Shown in pieces: positions 1 to 7,743 of a DNA stretch of 38,862 nt. The translations under genes were made by a program, and so were the position numbers. The notes below the pieces were generated by a model that was not told the origin of the DNA, made no database searches, and saw nothing but the letters and a program-made list of their open reading frames with translations. The DNA is from an uncultured Rhizobiaceae bacterium (GTDB taxonomy: Bacteria; Pseudomonadota; Alphaproteobacteria; Rhizobiales; Rhizobiaceae), in assembly GCA_951813045.1 (NCBI GenBank), contig CATOTF010000001.1:351956-390817 (forward strand), in the 5' to 3' direction. Each line of letters starts with the position of its first letter. The first letter of the stretch is position 1.

Positions 1-821
1 GCGTTTGCTGCGAGGGTAATTTCACCAAAACGTGCGCCTTGCGCTGTAAAAAAAGCAAATGCGAATAGCAGGCAAAACGAGCGGATCATGATGTCACGAT
101 TCACCCCAAACAGCCGATACAGTGCTGACCTGTCTCGAATGGCAACCCAGTCAAGCTTACCAAGCCGCCGGTTGTGCAACCATCCTATCGTCAGACCAGT
201 AATTGCAGCGATCGCCTCGGCCAAAACAGTTGCCCAGGCGACTCCCTCGATTCCCCAACCTAAATACAGGCCAAACAACAGGGAAAACACGATGTTGGCG
301 CCATTCAATACGGATTGAAGCAATAGTCCGAGATTGGCTTGAGCACGACCAAGTAACCAACCAAGCACCGAATAATTGATCAGAGTCAAAGGTGCTGACC
401 AAATCCGGATCGTAAAATACTGGCGCGTTGCCTCTTCCACTTTGGGAGGAACATCCATCGCCCAGAGGCCGGTTGAAAGAATGAATGGTGCAATCACGAG
501 CACAAGAATTCCAAGTATCAAAGACAAGACCAGTGAACGGACCAACACAATGCGTTGTTCCAGCTCATCACCTGCACCCAACGCCTGAGCTACCAACCCG
601 GTGGTACTGGACCGCATGAAGTTGAATGTCGTAAAAATAATATCGAACAGGATTGCACCAATTGCCAATCCACCGATCAGACTTGCATCCCCCAACCGGC
701 CAACAACTCCGGTGTCCACCAAGCCGATTATTGGCGTCGACAAATATGCAAGGGTCGTCGGCCAGGCAATGGCCGCCACTGTACCGTGGGAAACAACAAA
801 AGCGCGGGGATTATCGCTCAA
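1..821 (-). CDS. MATE family efflux transporter, DinF-like (N-terminal part, runs off left edge)
   Basis: About 273 residues are visible, roughly 60 percent of a usual 440-460-residue MATE transporter; the rest lies left of position 1. These inner-membrane proteins export drugs or metabolites in exchange for H+ or Na+. The translation shows the DinF-type N-terminus (AIAWPTTLAYLSTPIIGLVD), then GRLGDASLIGGLAIG and FNFMRSSTTGLVAQALGAGD. Near the edge it reads RDIMIRSFCLLFAFAFFTAQGA, also typical of the DinF branch. No ATG fits the N-terminus. The best start is a TTG at 821-819, just after the stop of the upstream gene (TGA at 830-828), which suggests translational coupling. A downstream GTG is an alternative. 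The substrate cannot be inferred. Confidence 0.85.
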   Translation of the reverse strand, partial: MSDNPRAFVVSHGTVAAIAWPTTLAYLSTPIIGLVDTGVVGRLGDASLIGGLAIGAILFDIIFTTFNFMRSSTTGLVAQALGAGDELEQRIVLVRSLVLSLILGILVLVIAPFILSTGLWAMDVPPKVEEATRQYFTIRIWSAPLTLINYSVLGWLLGRAQANLGLLLQSVLNGANIVFSLLFGLYLGWGIEGVAWATVLAEAIAAITGLTIGWLHNRRLGKLDWVAIRDRSALYRLFGVNRDIMIRSFCLLFAFAFFTAQGARFGEITLAAN

Positions 822-827
822 GGAATG

Positions 828-1103
828 TCAGGAACGCGAGGAGCGGTAGTTGAGAATGCGAATGATCAGGAATACTGGTACTACAATCGCAGCCCCCAAT
901 AAAAGATATTCAAATGAACTATATACTGCGTCAAAACCCAACTCCCACAAGCGCCTGAAGAAACGGATTATCCCCTCATAGATTGTGACGGGTGACCATC
1001 CCAACGCACTCATCATCACGCCTGCGATAACTGAAAACACGATGAGCTTAATAATGACCCGTAGCGGGGAATCGCCAAGGAAACGGGTTAGAGTTCTGCT
1101 CAT
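828..1103 (-). CDS. Small two-helix membrane protein, DUF6460-like
   Basis: This 91-residue protein begins MSRTLTRFLGDSPLRVIIKL and has two hydrophobic stretches: LIVFSVIAGVMMSALGW near the N-terminus and YLLLGAAIVVPVFLIIRIL near the C-terminus. A WELGFDAVYSSFEY linker joins them. From memory this matches the DUF6460 family of alphaproteobacterial inner-membrane proteins, whose function is unknown. I chose the ATG at 1103 because a GGA lies about ten bases upstream and the conserved family start is MSR. An ATG ten codons earlier has no ribosome binding site. It immediately precedes the MATE gene, so the two are probably cotranscribed. Confidence 0.7.
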   Translation of the reverse strand: MSRTLTRFLGDSPLRVIIKLIVFSVIAGVMMSALGWSPVTIYEGIIRFFRRLWELGFDAVYSSFEYLLLGAAIVVPVFLIIRILNYRSSRS

Positions 1104-1258
1104 ATCTTTATTCCGTCTTTTTATCACGCGCATTAATCAACACGAAGTATATTGCCGCGCTCGAGTTCTAACTTGTGCAACGCTGGATTTGTCAACAGAT
1201 GAAGAATGTCGTTTATGTGGTCAAGCTCTAAACAAATTCAACGACCAACAGACCAAGT

Positions 1259-2029
1259 TTAATCCTTACGGAAAATGACGCTGGCGAGCCAGCCTGTAGC
1301 GATCGCGATAATAACTGCGATTATTCCAAACAATAAGCCGTTTCGATGCGCAAGATCGTAAGTAAACTGCTCAAAACCGATTTTTTTGACCTGCATCTCA
1401 GCAAATTGTGCATTTACAAACTTGCCCTCTTTGAACAGGAATGCCTGGGCAGTGTGGCGACCAATGGGGACATTGGCCGGGACAGAAAGTGTCGCTTTGA
1501 AAAGTGACGGACTTAAGAACTTCACACCGCCAATGCTCTCGCTATAGAGATTTTGCGACAGTTTGAGGCGGTTTAACGATTCTTTGAAGACCTTTTCTTC
1601 CCCAATAGCATCGAAATCTTCGTCGGGAACAACGTTGAGATTCTCAAGCCCGATCTGCAGGATTTTTACATCGTTGGAATCGCTGATTTCTGCCAAAGGT
1701 CTGGTCGTGGCAACCGAGTAGGAAGAAGGAACGTCCCCAAAACGCAGTGACGAACCGTTCACCCAGATGCCAAATTTATTTTCCTTTCGACGGACGATAA
1801 CTTCTTCTTTGGGACCGACCAATACGACAACAATATCATATTTCCCGTCTACAAGTGCTTGTTTGTCCGCATTTTCAATGGACCCGAACACGACAATATC
1901 CGTTCCATCGAAACTCGAAGATATCTCTACAGTTTCCCGCGACAAGCCTATTTGTACGTCGGTTTTTACCTGAGCCTGCACTACGGACATAAATAGTAAA
2001 AACGAAATTGACAGCAGCAGCGATCTCAT
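1259..2029 (-). CDS. TIGR02186-type membrane-anchored protein, partner of TauE exporter
   Basis: A 256-residue protein with an N-terminal signal peptide (MRSLLLSISFLLFMSVVQAQ), a long periplasmic part, and one C-terminal membrane helix (GLLFGIIAVIIAIATGWLAS) ending in a short basic tail. The periplasmic part starts VKTDVQIGLSRETVEISSSF and contains DIVVVLVGPKE and LFKATLSVPANVPIGRHTAQAFLFKEG. This architecture is that of the TIGR02186 family, of unknown function, which I know to sit next to TauE/SafE exporters. The ATG at 2029-2027 shares one base with the TGA of the upstream gene, so translation is coupled. A longer frame begins at 2104 inside the upstream gene but lacks a signal peptide start. 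An accessory role in sulfur-compound export is inference from context. Confidence 0.75.
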   Translation of the reverse strand: MRSLLLSISFLLFMSVVQAQVKTDVQIGLSRETVEISSSFDGTDIVVFGSIENADKQALVDGKYDIVVVLVGPKEEVIVRRKENKFGIWVNGSSLRFGDVPSSYSVATTRPLAEISDSNDVKILQIGLENLNVVPDEDFDAIGEEKVFKESLNRLKLSQNLYSESIGGVKFLSPSLFKATLSVPANVPIGRHTAQAFLFKEGKFVNAQFAEMQVKKIGFEQFTYDLAHRNGLLFGIIAVIIAIATGWLASVIFRKD

Positions 2030-2952
2030 CAGTGACCGGCTCCACCACCGATTGAAAACAACTCGGTCGGCATATTGATCAAATCCCACCCAAGTCTGAT
2101 ACATACCGCCAGAACGATTAGCCCGAGCAAGGCGCGAAGCTGTTCACCTTTAAGTTTCTGCCCCGCTTGAGCACCAAACTGTGCGCCAATCACCCCGCCA
2201 ACCATCAAGATAAAGGCTAGCACGATATCGACGGTCTGGTTTGTGGCTGACTGGGCGATTGTTGTTAACATCGTCACAAACATGATCTGAAACAACGACG
2301 TTCCAATCACGACATTAGTTGGAACGCGCAGAAGATAAATCATAGCTGGCACCATGATGAAGCCGCCGCCGACCCCCATGATGGAAGCTAAAACACCAAC
2401 AAGCATACCCAAGACCAATACCGGAATTACACTCAAATACAGCTTGGATTTATGAAACCTCATTTTGAAAGGCAGGTTTGAAATCCAGGTGTATTGTTTT
2501 GGCAGTTCTGTCGGAGTATCCGAATTTCCCCTATTCTTGCGAATGGCATTAAGGCTCTCAACAATCATCAAGGAGCCGATGGTGCCGAGGAACACCACGT
2601 AAAGAATTGATATTATCAGATCGAGCTGACCAGCGCTTCGCAGAGACGAAAATATCGCAACCCCGATCATTGAACCGGTGATACCTCCGACAAGGAGCAT
2701 TGTTCCAAGTTTTATGTCGACTGTTCCACGCCTGAAGTGGGCTAACGCTCCAGAAAAGGAGGAAGCGACAATCTGATTTGCTTCAGTTGCCACCGCCACC
2801 GCGGGAGGGATGTTGTAAAATATCAAAAGCGGCGTCATCAGGAAGCCTCCACCGACACCGAACATGCCCGATAGAAAACCCACACCTGCTCCCATGCCGA
2901 AAAGCACAAAAATGTTCACCGACATCTCGGCAATAGGTAAATAAATATTCAC
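2029..2952 (-). CDS. TauE/SafE family sulfite exporter
   Basis: A 307-residue integral membrane protein with about eight hydrophobic segments. It has the two internal half-repeats typical of TauE/SafE, each opening with GVGGGF (residues 32-37 and 193-198) followed by a TPLL or VPAM segment. The family exports sulfite, sulfoacetate or related organic sulfur anions across the inner membrane. Length agrees with the family. Its stop overlaps the start of the TIGR02186 gene, so the two probably form one unit. No sulfur-metabolism enzyme is nearby, so the substrate is not fixed. The 184 bases between this start and the end of the PodJ-like gene contain no gene I can support. Confidence 0.87.
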   Translation of the reverse strand: MNIYLPIAEMSVNIFVLFGMGAGVGFLSGMFGVGGGFLMTPLLIFYNIPPAVAVATEANQIVASSFSGALAHFRRGTVDIKLGTMLLVGGITGSMIGVAIFSSLRSAGQLDLIISILYVVFLGTIGSLMIVESLNAIRKNRGNSDTPTELPKQYTWISNLPFKMRFHKSKLYLSVIPVLVLGMLVGVLASIMGVGGGFIMVPAMIYLLRVPTNVVIGTSLFQIMFVTMLTTIAQSATNQTVDIVLAFILMVGGVIGAQFGAQAGQKLKGEQLRALLGLIVLAVCIRLGWDLINMPTELFSIGGGAGH

Positions 2953-3136
2953 GGTTTCGACACTTGAATGTTCAAATCGGTGGGCAATTCCGAATTACAG
3001 CCGCCCCAGCATGCTTGTATTCGGTGTGTGCCCGTTTGCGCCTTCAATTAGCGAGAGTCAAACCCCTGTGGGCCATCCTGGTGCTGTTTTTTAGTCCAAA
3101 CTTGAAATTATTTGGTGCCAAACCACACAAGTGGCC

Positions 3137-4754
3137 TCAAGTTTGTATATCAAGCGCTTTTAGGAGCCTCGTATCAACCGCTCCGGTAACTGGAATACCG
3201 GCGCCACGTTGGAACTCAATGATCGCTTTTTTAGTTTTTGGGCCCATCAGTCCATCCGGCTCTCCAACACTAAATCCCCGTTGATTTAGCAGTGCCTGAG
3301 CTTGTTTTATGGGAGAGTTGGTGGAAACTGCTGCAGATTGTTTGGACGAACCGCCTCTTCCGCGCCATTCTTCAGGAACTGCAACCCGGTTGGCTTCAAC
3401 ATTAAGTTTTCGCGGAGCCCAATTGTTAACTTCCTTACGTGCTTCATCCAGATCATCTGGATCCATCGCATTGGCAACTTCATCGCGTTTCTTACCGGCG
3501 TCGTTATCACCAGTTTTCGCAGCAAGAGCGAACCACTTATAGGATTCGCCTAAGTTTTGCGGAACACCCATACCCTGACCATAAAGAATGCCCAAATTGA
3601 ATTGGCTGTCTTTGATCCCAAAGTTGGCAGCTTTTTGAAACCATTCAACCGCACGCTCAATATTAGGCTGGATTTCCGGTGGGTTACCCATGGCCTGAAT
3701 AACCGCAAGATTGTGCATCGCGCGAGCATTGCCTTGAGCGGCGGCCTTCTCATACCATTTCGAAGCCATAGTGATGTCGCGTTCAACACCAATACCTTTT
3801 TCGTAGAGACTGCCAATTGAATATTGTGCGGGTGCAAACCCAACATCAGCTGAACGCTGGAACCATTTAGCGGACTCACTCATATTACGGGTAACGGTAT
3901 CGCCTTCAGAATAGCGCATACCAAGTTGGAACAGGGCTTTTGCATCGCCCGACGAGGCTGCGGCAACCAATGCTGCAGGGCCTGAACCTGTTGGGACGTC
4001 ATAAACTGCCGAAGGCGTTTCAGATTTTGCTTTCTCCTGAACAACGGGAGGTGCTTCAACCGCTACATTTGCTTTCTCCAGGACCTTACTTATTGGGTTT
4101 TTAACCGGTGAAGGAATCGCGAGTTCTGACGCATTCGTTTCTGGTGAAGCCTTGGCGGTAAAACCATCTGATGCCAAATCAGACTCAGCGGTCAGGTTTT
4201 TCATCAACTCGTTGTAGTTGGTTCCATTTGCTGTATCGGGCGCTCCGTTGCTTTGATTTGTTGGATTGCCCGAATCTTCGGTTGCGTTTTCAACGTTGTT
4301 GAGAATCTTTTCGTATGCCTCTGAGACCTGCGACGCCTGTGGCGACGTTTCATTCGTTGCATTTCCAATTTCTCTAACCTGCGACTTAGCGGTTGCAGCT
4401 TCCGAGACCTGCACGTCCTTCATTTTTGCAACTTGGGTATTTTTACCGCCTGTAATGATGGTGTATCCTTTGAATGCGACAATCGCGAGCAACAATGCAG
4501 CCGCTCCCATTACCAGCGGTTTGCGCAATTTGGACATATCAAAATTTGGTATCAACGCTTCCAGTTTGTCTTTTAGGCCACCGGACCTCGCTTTCTTTTC
4601 GCTGGTCACAACCTCATCACGGACAGCATTCATTTCTGCAGTTGTTGCTTGGAGAGCCCGTCTTGCAGCAGCTACAGCATCGGGGCGAATTTCATCGTCT
4701 CCGCCTAGTTCCGGTTGAAGACGCTGTGGCTCCAGATTGCCATTTGAGTTGGTA
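3137..4754 (-). pseudogene. PodJ-like polar localisation protein, C-terminal half (cut off by IS insertion)
   Basis: The open frame runs from the IS boundary to 3137. It begins in mid-protein with NSNGNLEPQRLQPELGGDDE and DAVAAARRALQATTAEMNA. A single membrane helix follows (VMGAAALLLAIVAFKGYTII), then a low-complexity Asn/Glu/Ala-rich stretch, at least four Sel1-like repeats (such as FQLGMRYSEGDTVTRNMSESAKWFQRSAD and later copies), and a C-terminal peptidoglycan-binding domain (QALLNQRGFSVGEPDGLMGPKTKKAIIEF). Together with the upstream coiled-coil half this is the architecture of PodJ-type polarity factors. An internal ATG at 4633 could start a truncated membrane-Sel1-PGB protein of 498 residues, but it has lost its coiled coil and promoter. 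The gene is very likely inactive unless the IS supplies transcription. Confidence 0.85.
4752..4754. repeat. Target-site duplication GTA, left copy
   Basis: The three bases GTA directly left of the IS terminus reappear directly right of its other terminus at 6385-6387. Deleting the element plus one copy restores the PodJ-like reading frame, which confirms the boundary. Confidence 0.8.
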
Positions 4755-4792
4755 TGGACTTGTCCCGTATTAATTCCGCATCCTGTTCTCGT

Positions 4793-5650
4793 TTAACTCG
4801 TTTTTCGTTCAAATTTGATGGGCGACATTCCTCCTATTGCTGAGTGTCTTCTGCGGCTGTTGTAAAAGCCGTTGATGTATTGGAACAGGGCGTCGGTTGC
4901 TTGCTGTCGTGTTTGCCATGTGCCGCGCCAGATGAGTTCGGCTTTGAGTGTTTTGAAGAACGTCTCGACCACGGCGTTGTCCCAGCAATTGCCTTTTCGG
5001 CTCATGGACACTTTAAACTTCAGTTCACGCATTCGTTTTTGATAATCATGAGAGCAGTATTGACTGCCACGGTCCGTATGATGAATGCAGCCCGGCGGTG
5101 GGTTTCGAAGGGCCAAAGCCCGGTTGAGAGCCTGCAATGCCAAGTCTTTCTTCAACCGGTTGCTGACAGCCCAACCCACCACACGGCGTGAATGTAGATC
5201 GATCATCACTGCCAGATACAGCCAGCCCTCACGGGTCCAGATGTAGCTGATGTCACCTGCCCATTTCTGGTTGGGTTTATCCGCTTGGAAGTTCCGCCCC
5301 AGCAAGTTAGGCGCAATGTTGAAGCGGTGATTGCTATCGGTCGTAGCTTTGTATTTGCGTGTTCTGACCACTCGAATGCCGTTGTCGCGCATCAGGCGGC
5401 CAACACGGCGGTGACCAATAGCAAGGCCGGCTTCCTTCAACTCCTGCGTCATTCTCGGGCGACCATAACTGCCAAGGCTCAAGTGATGCTGTTCACGGAT
5501 GTGCGCCAGAACCACCATGTCATCGCGCTGCCGTTGACTAACAGGGCGGTTGTGCCAGGCACGATAACCACGCGATGTAACATTCAGAATATGGCAAAGC
5601 CGATCCACCGGAACGTGTTTCCTGTGTTCTTCGACAAACGCAAATCTCAC
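4793..5650 (-). CDS. IS3-family transposase OrfB (DDE integrase domain)
   Basis: A 285-residue catalytic subunit. It shows an HTH_21-like N-terminal part (ILNVTSRGYRAWHNRPVSQRQRDD, then YGRPRMTQELKEAGLAIGHRRVGRLMRDNGI) and an rve integrase core with the DDE triad in WAGDISYIW, HHTDRGSQYCS and DNAVVETFFKTLKAEL. It starts with GTG at 5650 overlapping the orfA stop by the sequence GTGA, in the -1 frame relative to orfA. Production by -1 frameshifting as an OrfAB fusion, usual in this family, or by coupled reinitiation are both possible. I did not see a clear A6G slippery run. The frame is complete, so this copy may be active. Confidence 0.92.
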   Translation of the reverse strand: MRFAFVEEHRKHVPVDRLCHILNVTSRGYRAWHNRPVSQRQRDDMVVLAHIREQHHLSLGSYGRPRMTQELKEAGLAIGHRRVGRLMRDNGIRVVRTRKYKATTDSNHRFNIAPNLLGRNFQADKPNQKWAGDISYIWTREGWLYLAVMIDLHSRRVVGWAVSNRLKKDLALQALNRALALRNPPPGCIHHTDRGSQYCSHDYQKRMRELKFKVSMSRKGNCWDNAVVETFFKTLKAELIWRGTWQTRQQATDALFQYINGFYNSRRRHSAIGGMSPIKFERKTS

Positions 5651-5985
5651 TTGCTTTGACCCGCGAAGAACACTGTTGCCTTCTTTAATATCTCCCTCTC
5701 CTCCGTGAGGAGACGAACCTCTCTGCGAAGCCGCTCATTCTCTTTGGCCAGATCAATATCAACCGATGGTGGAAGGTCATCAGGCCGGGATTGTTGTATC
5801 CATTTCGATAACGTCGAAAAGCCGACCCCCAAATCTGATGCCACTTGTTTCCGGGTAAGTCCGCTGGTCAGCGCAATACGCACCGCTTCACGCTTGAATT
5901 CGTCTGTGTGGCCTCGTGCCATAATAGTTCTCCTTGATGGGATTAATCCAATTCAAGGACACGGAACCAAACCGTGACAAGTCCA
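5587..5985. repeat. 399-bp direct repeat, copy 1 (inside full-length IS)
   Basis: This segment reappears directly adjacent at 5986-6384. The two differ at one base that I found: C at 5968 versus T at 6367, inside the terminal inverted repeat. The junction at 5985/5986 joins the IS terminus (...GTCCA) to an internal orfB sequence (GAATATGG...), with only the two bases CA shared at the junction. Confidence 0.9.
5647..5922 (-). CDS. IS3-family transposase OrfA, copy 1 (paired with OrfB)
   Basis: A 91-residue DNA-binding subunit with an N-terminal helix-turn-helix (DEFKREAVRIALTSGLTRKQ, then VASDLGVGFSTLSKWI) and a C-terminal leucine-zipper-like segment (LAKENERLRREVRLLTEEREILKKA) ending FFAGQSK. 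It belongs to the HTH_Tnp_1 family. The ATG at 5922 is preceded by AAGGAGAAC, a good ribosome binding site. It overlaps orfB by four bases. The predicted protein is identical to copy 2 at 6046-6321. Confidence 0.9.
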   Translation of the reverse strand: MARGHTDEFKREAVRIALTSGLTRKQVASDLGVGFSTLSKWIQQSRPDDLPPSVDIDLAKENERLRREVRLLTEEREILKKATVFFAGQSK

Positions 5986-6384
5986 GAATATGGCAAAGCC
6001 GATCCACCGGAACGTGTTTCCTGTGTTCTTCGACAAACGCAAATCTCACTTGCTTTGACCCGCGAAGAACACTGTTGCCTTCTTTAATATCTCCCTCTCC
6101 TCCGTGAGGAGACGAACCTCTCTGCGAAGCCGCTCATTCTCTTTGGCCAGATCAATATCAACCGATGGTGGAAGGTCATCAGGCCGGGATTGTTGTATCC
6201 ATTTCGATAACGTCGAAAAGCCGACCCCCAAATCTGATGCCACTTGTTTCCGGGTAAGTCCGCTGGTCAGCGCAATACGCACCGCTTCACGCTTGAATTC
6301 GTCTGTGTGGCCTCGTGCCATAATAGTTCTCCTTGATGGGATTAATCCAATTCAAGGACACGGAACTAAACCGTGACAAGTCCA
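5986..6384. repeat. 399-bp direct repeat, copy 2 (tandem tail of the IS)
   Basis: A second copy of the IS right end, including orfA, its ribosome binding site and a terminal inverted repeat. It also carries the first 21 or so codons of orfB, truncated at the join with copy 1. It is the side of the insertion that touches the N-terminal PodJ-like half. Confidence 0.9.
6046..6321 (-). CDS. IS3-family transposase OrfA, duplicated copy without an OrfB
   Basis: The protein is identical over all 91 residues to the OrfA at 5647-5922 and has the same upstream AAGGAGAAC site. The following orfB copy is truncated after about 21 codons (MRFAFVEEHRKHVPV...) where copy 1 of the repeat begins, so this copy cannot make a transposase. 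In IS3 elements free OrfA often represses transposition. An extra orfA could therefore damp activity of the element, which is inference from the family and not visible here. Confidence 0.85.
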   Translation of the reverse strand: MARGHTDEFKREAVRIALTSGLTRKQVASDLGVGFSTLSKWIQQSRPDDLPPSVDIDLAKENERLRREVRLLTEEREILKKATVFFAGQSK

Positions 6385-6387
6385 GTA
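6385..6387. repeat. Target-site duplication GTA, right copy
   Basis: Matches the GTA at 4752-4754 on the other side of the IS. It lies directly after the outer inverted-repeat terminus (...GACAAGTCCA). Confidence 0.8.
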
Positions 6388-7134
6388 TCAATACTTTCAG
6401 CCTCAGGTTTATCTTGACCTAAGTTTCCAACGACATTGTTCGCAGTACTACTCACATCACCTACTGCAACCCCCGGCTCCAGAGGAGTGTTGTCATAAAG
6501 TGACGCCTGATTGAGGTGAGCGGTTGGGTCGATTGAAGGTGCATCAACCTTCATCTTCCCTGGCTCACCCATTAAATCAGCAGGCTGTTGGTTCACGCCG
6601 GATTGTTCATGACGGGGTGCTGCTTCCATCAAACTATCAGCCGCGAACGCAGCTTCATTGGTTTGATTTTCCATCGCTGCCACAGATGAAGGTTGTATGG
6701 CGGGCTCGCCATTAGATACAAATGCATCCCGACTTGGCGTCGATGGCGCAGCAATCACAGTCGCCGGACGTGTTGCCACTTCCTCCATTGTATTTTCAAT
6801 CGTGCCAAGACGCTCTGCGACCTGTTGCAGTGTGGACTGGACGTGAAGAACTGATTCTGCGTTTTGCGCATTCCCGCTTTCAGCGGCGATCTGAAGGCTT
6901 TTCAAGTCTTGAGACAAGGCATCGATGATCTGAGCTGACTCGCTTTGAGGACCCATCATGGCGACAGCTTGTTGTGCTGCTTGCTGTGCGGCTTCCAACG
7001 AGAAGTTTTGAGTATTGAGCAATTGATTTTCGATTTGGCTTAACCGGGCTTCAACAGGCGTAAAGTCGACTGTAGTTCCAGCGTCCACATTGTTTAGATG
7101 ATGGAAAATCTGTCCAATCTGCGCTTCCAGATTA

Positions 7135-7743
7135 GACATTTGCGCGGAGCTTGCATCAACATTTGCTGCTTCCTGTACTTGCGACGACAATAATGAAATC
7201 TGTTCTTCAAACGTATTTGTCTGGGATTGTGCAACAGCAGCATTGACATTTGTCGCTTCCTCTAGGCGAGCTGACAGGCCCGCGATTTGCGCCTCAAGCG
7301 TATGAGACTGGGACTGGGCAATAGCGGAATTAACATTTGCCGCTTCCTCTACTCGGGCTGACAGACCAGCAATCTGCTCCTCAAGCGTGTTTGTCTTGGA
7401 GTTTACAATGGCTGAATTTACATTTGCCGCTTCTTCGACACGAGCTGATAAAATCGCGATCTGTTCTTCAAGTGCATTAGACTGCGACTGATTGAGAGTT
7501 GAATTGGAGTTTGTGGCTTTTTCTACCATTGCTGACAGTGTAGCAATTTGTTGCTCCAGCGAACTCGTTTGCGACAGGGCTACAGCTGAATTCGATTTTG
7601 CTGCCTCATCAATGCGAGCTGACAATAATGCTATTTTATGCTCAAGAGAGTTGGGCTGAGACAAGGCATTGGCGGAATTAACATTAGTAGCTTCTTCAAC
7701 GAGAGCGGAAAGCGACGCTATTTGTTGTTCCAGAGTACTAGTC
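7135..7743 (-). repeat. Seven tandem 87-bp repeats in the PodJ-like coiled coil
   Basis: On the minus strand the protein shows seven consecutive 29-residue units with the pattern LExQIaxLSArVEEAaNvNSAxAxSQt. At the DNA level the phrase CTCAAGCG recurs at 7293 and 7380, exactly 87 bases apart. Units are diverged, so this is an old amplification. The 29-residue period is compatible with a continuous coiled coil with a stutter. Confidence 0.8.

Larger units (their letters stand above)
4755..6384 (-). mobile_element. IS3-family insertion sequence with a 399-bp duplicated right end
   Basis: The element is bounded by imperfect inverted repeats. The left end reads TGGACTTGTC then CGtaTTAaTTCCG; the right end read inward is TGGACTTGTC then CGgtTTAgTTCCG. 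The basic unit is 4755-5985 (1231 bp), a normal size for IS3-family elements, with orfA and orfB on the minus strand. A further 399 bp (5986-6384) repeats the right end, orfA and the first codons of orfB. The flanking 3-bp GTA duplication fits the family. Catalytic residues of orfB look intact. It splits the PodJ-like gene. The subgroup (IS51-like or IS3-like) is a guess from protein appearance. Confidence 0.9.

Noticed and set aside
1-821. Open frames on the plus strand at 88-902
   Set aside because: They are shadows of the MATE transporter on the minus strand, whose continuous translation shows family motifs.
5587-6384. Head-to-tail dimer of the IS as a transposition intermediate
   Set aside because: A dimer junction would join right end to left end; here the right end is joined to internal orfB sequence, so it is a partial duplication.
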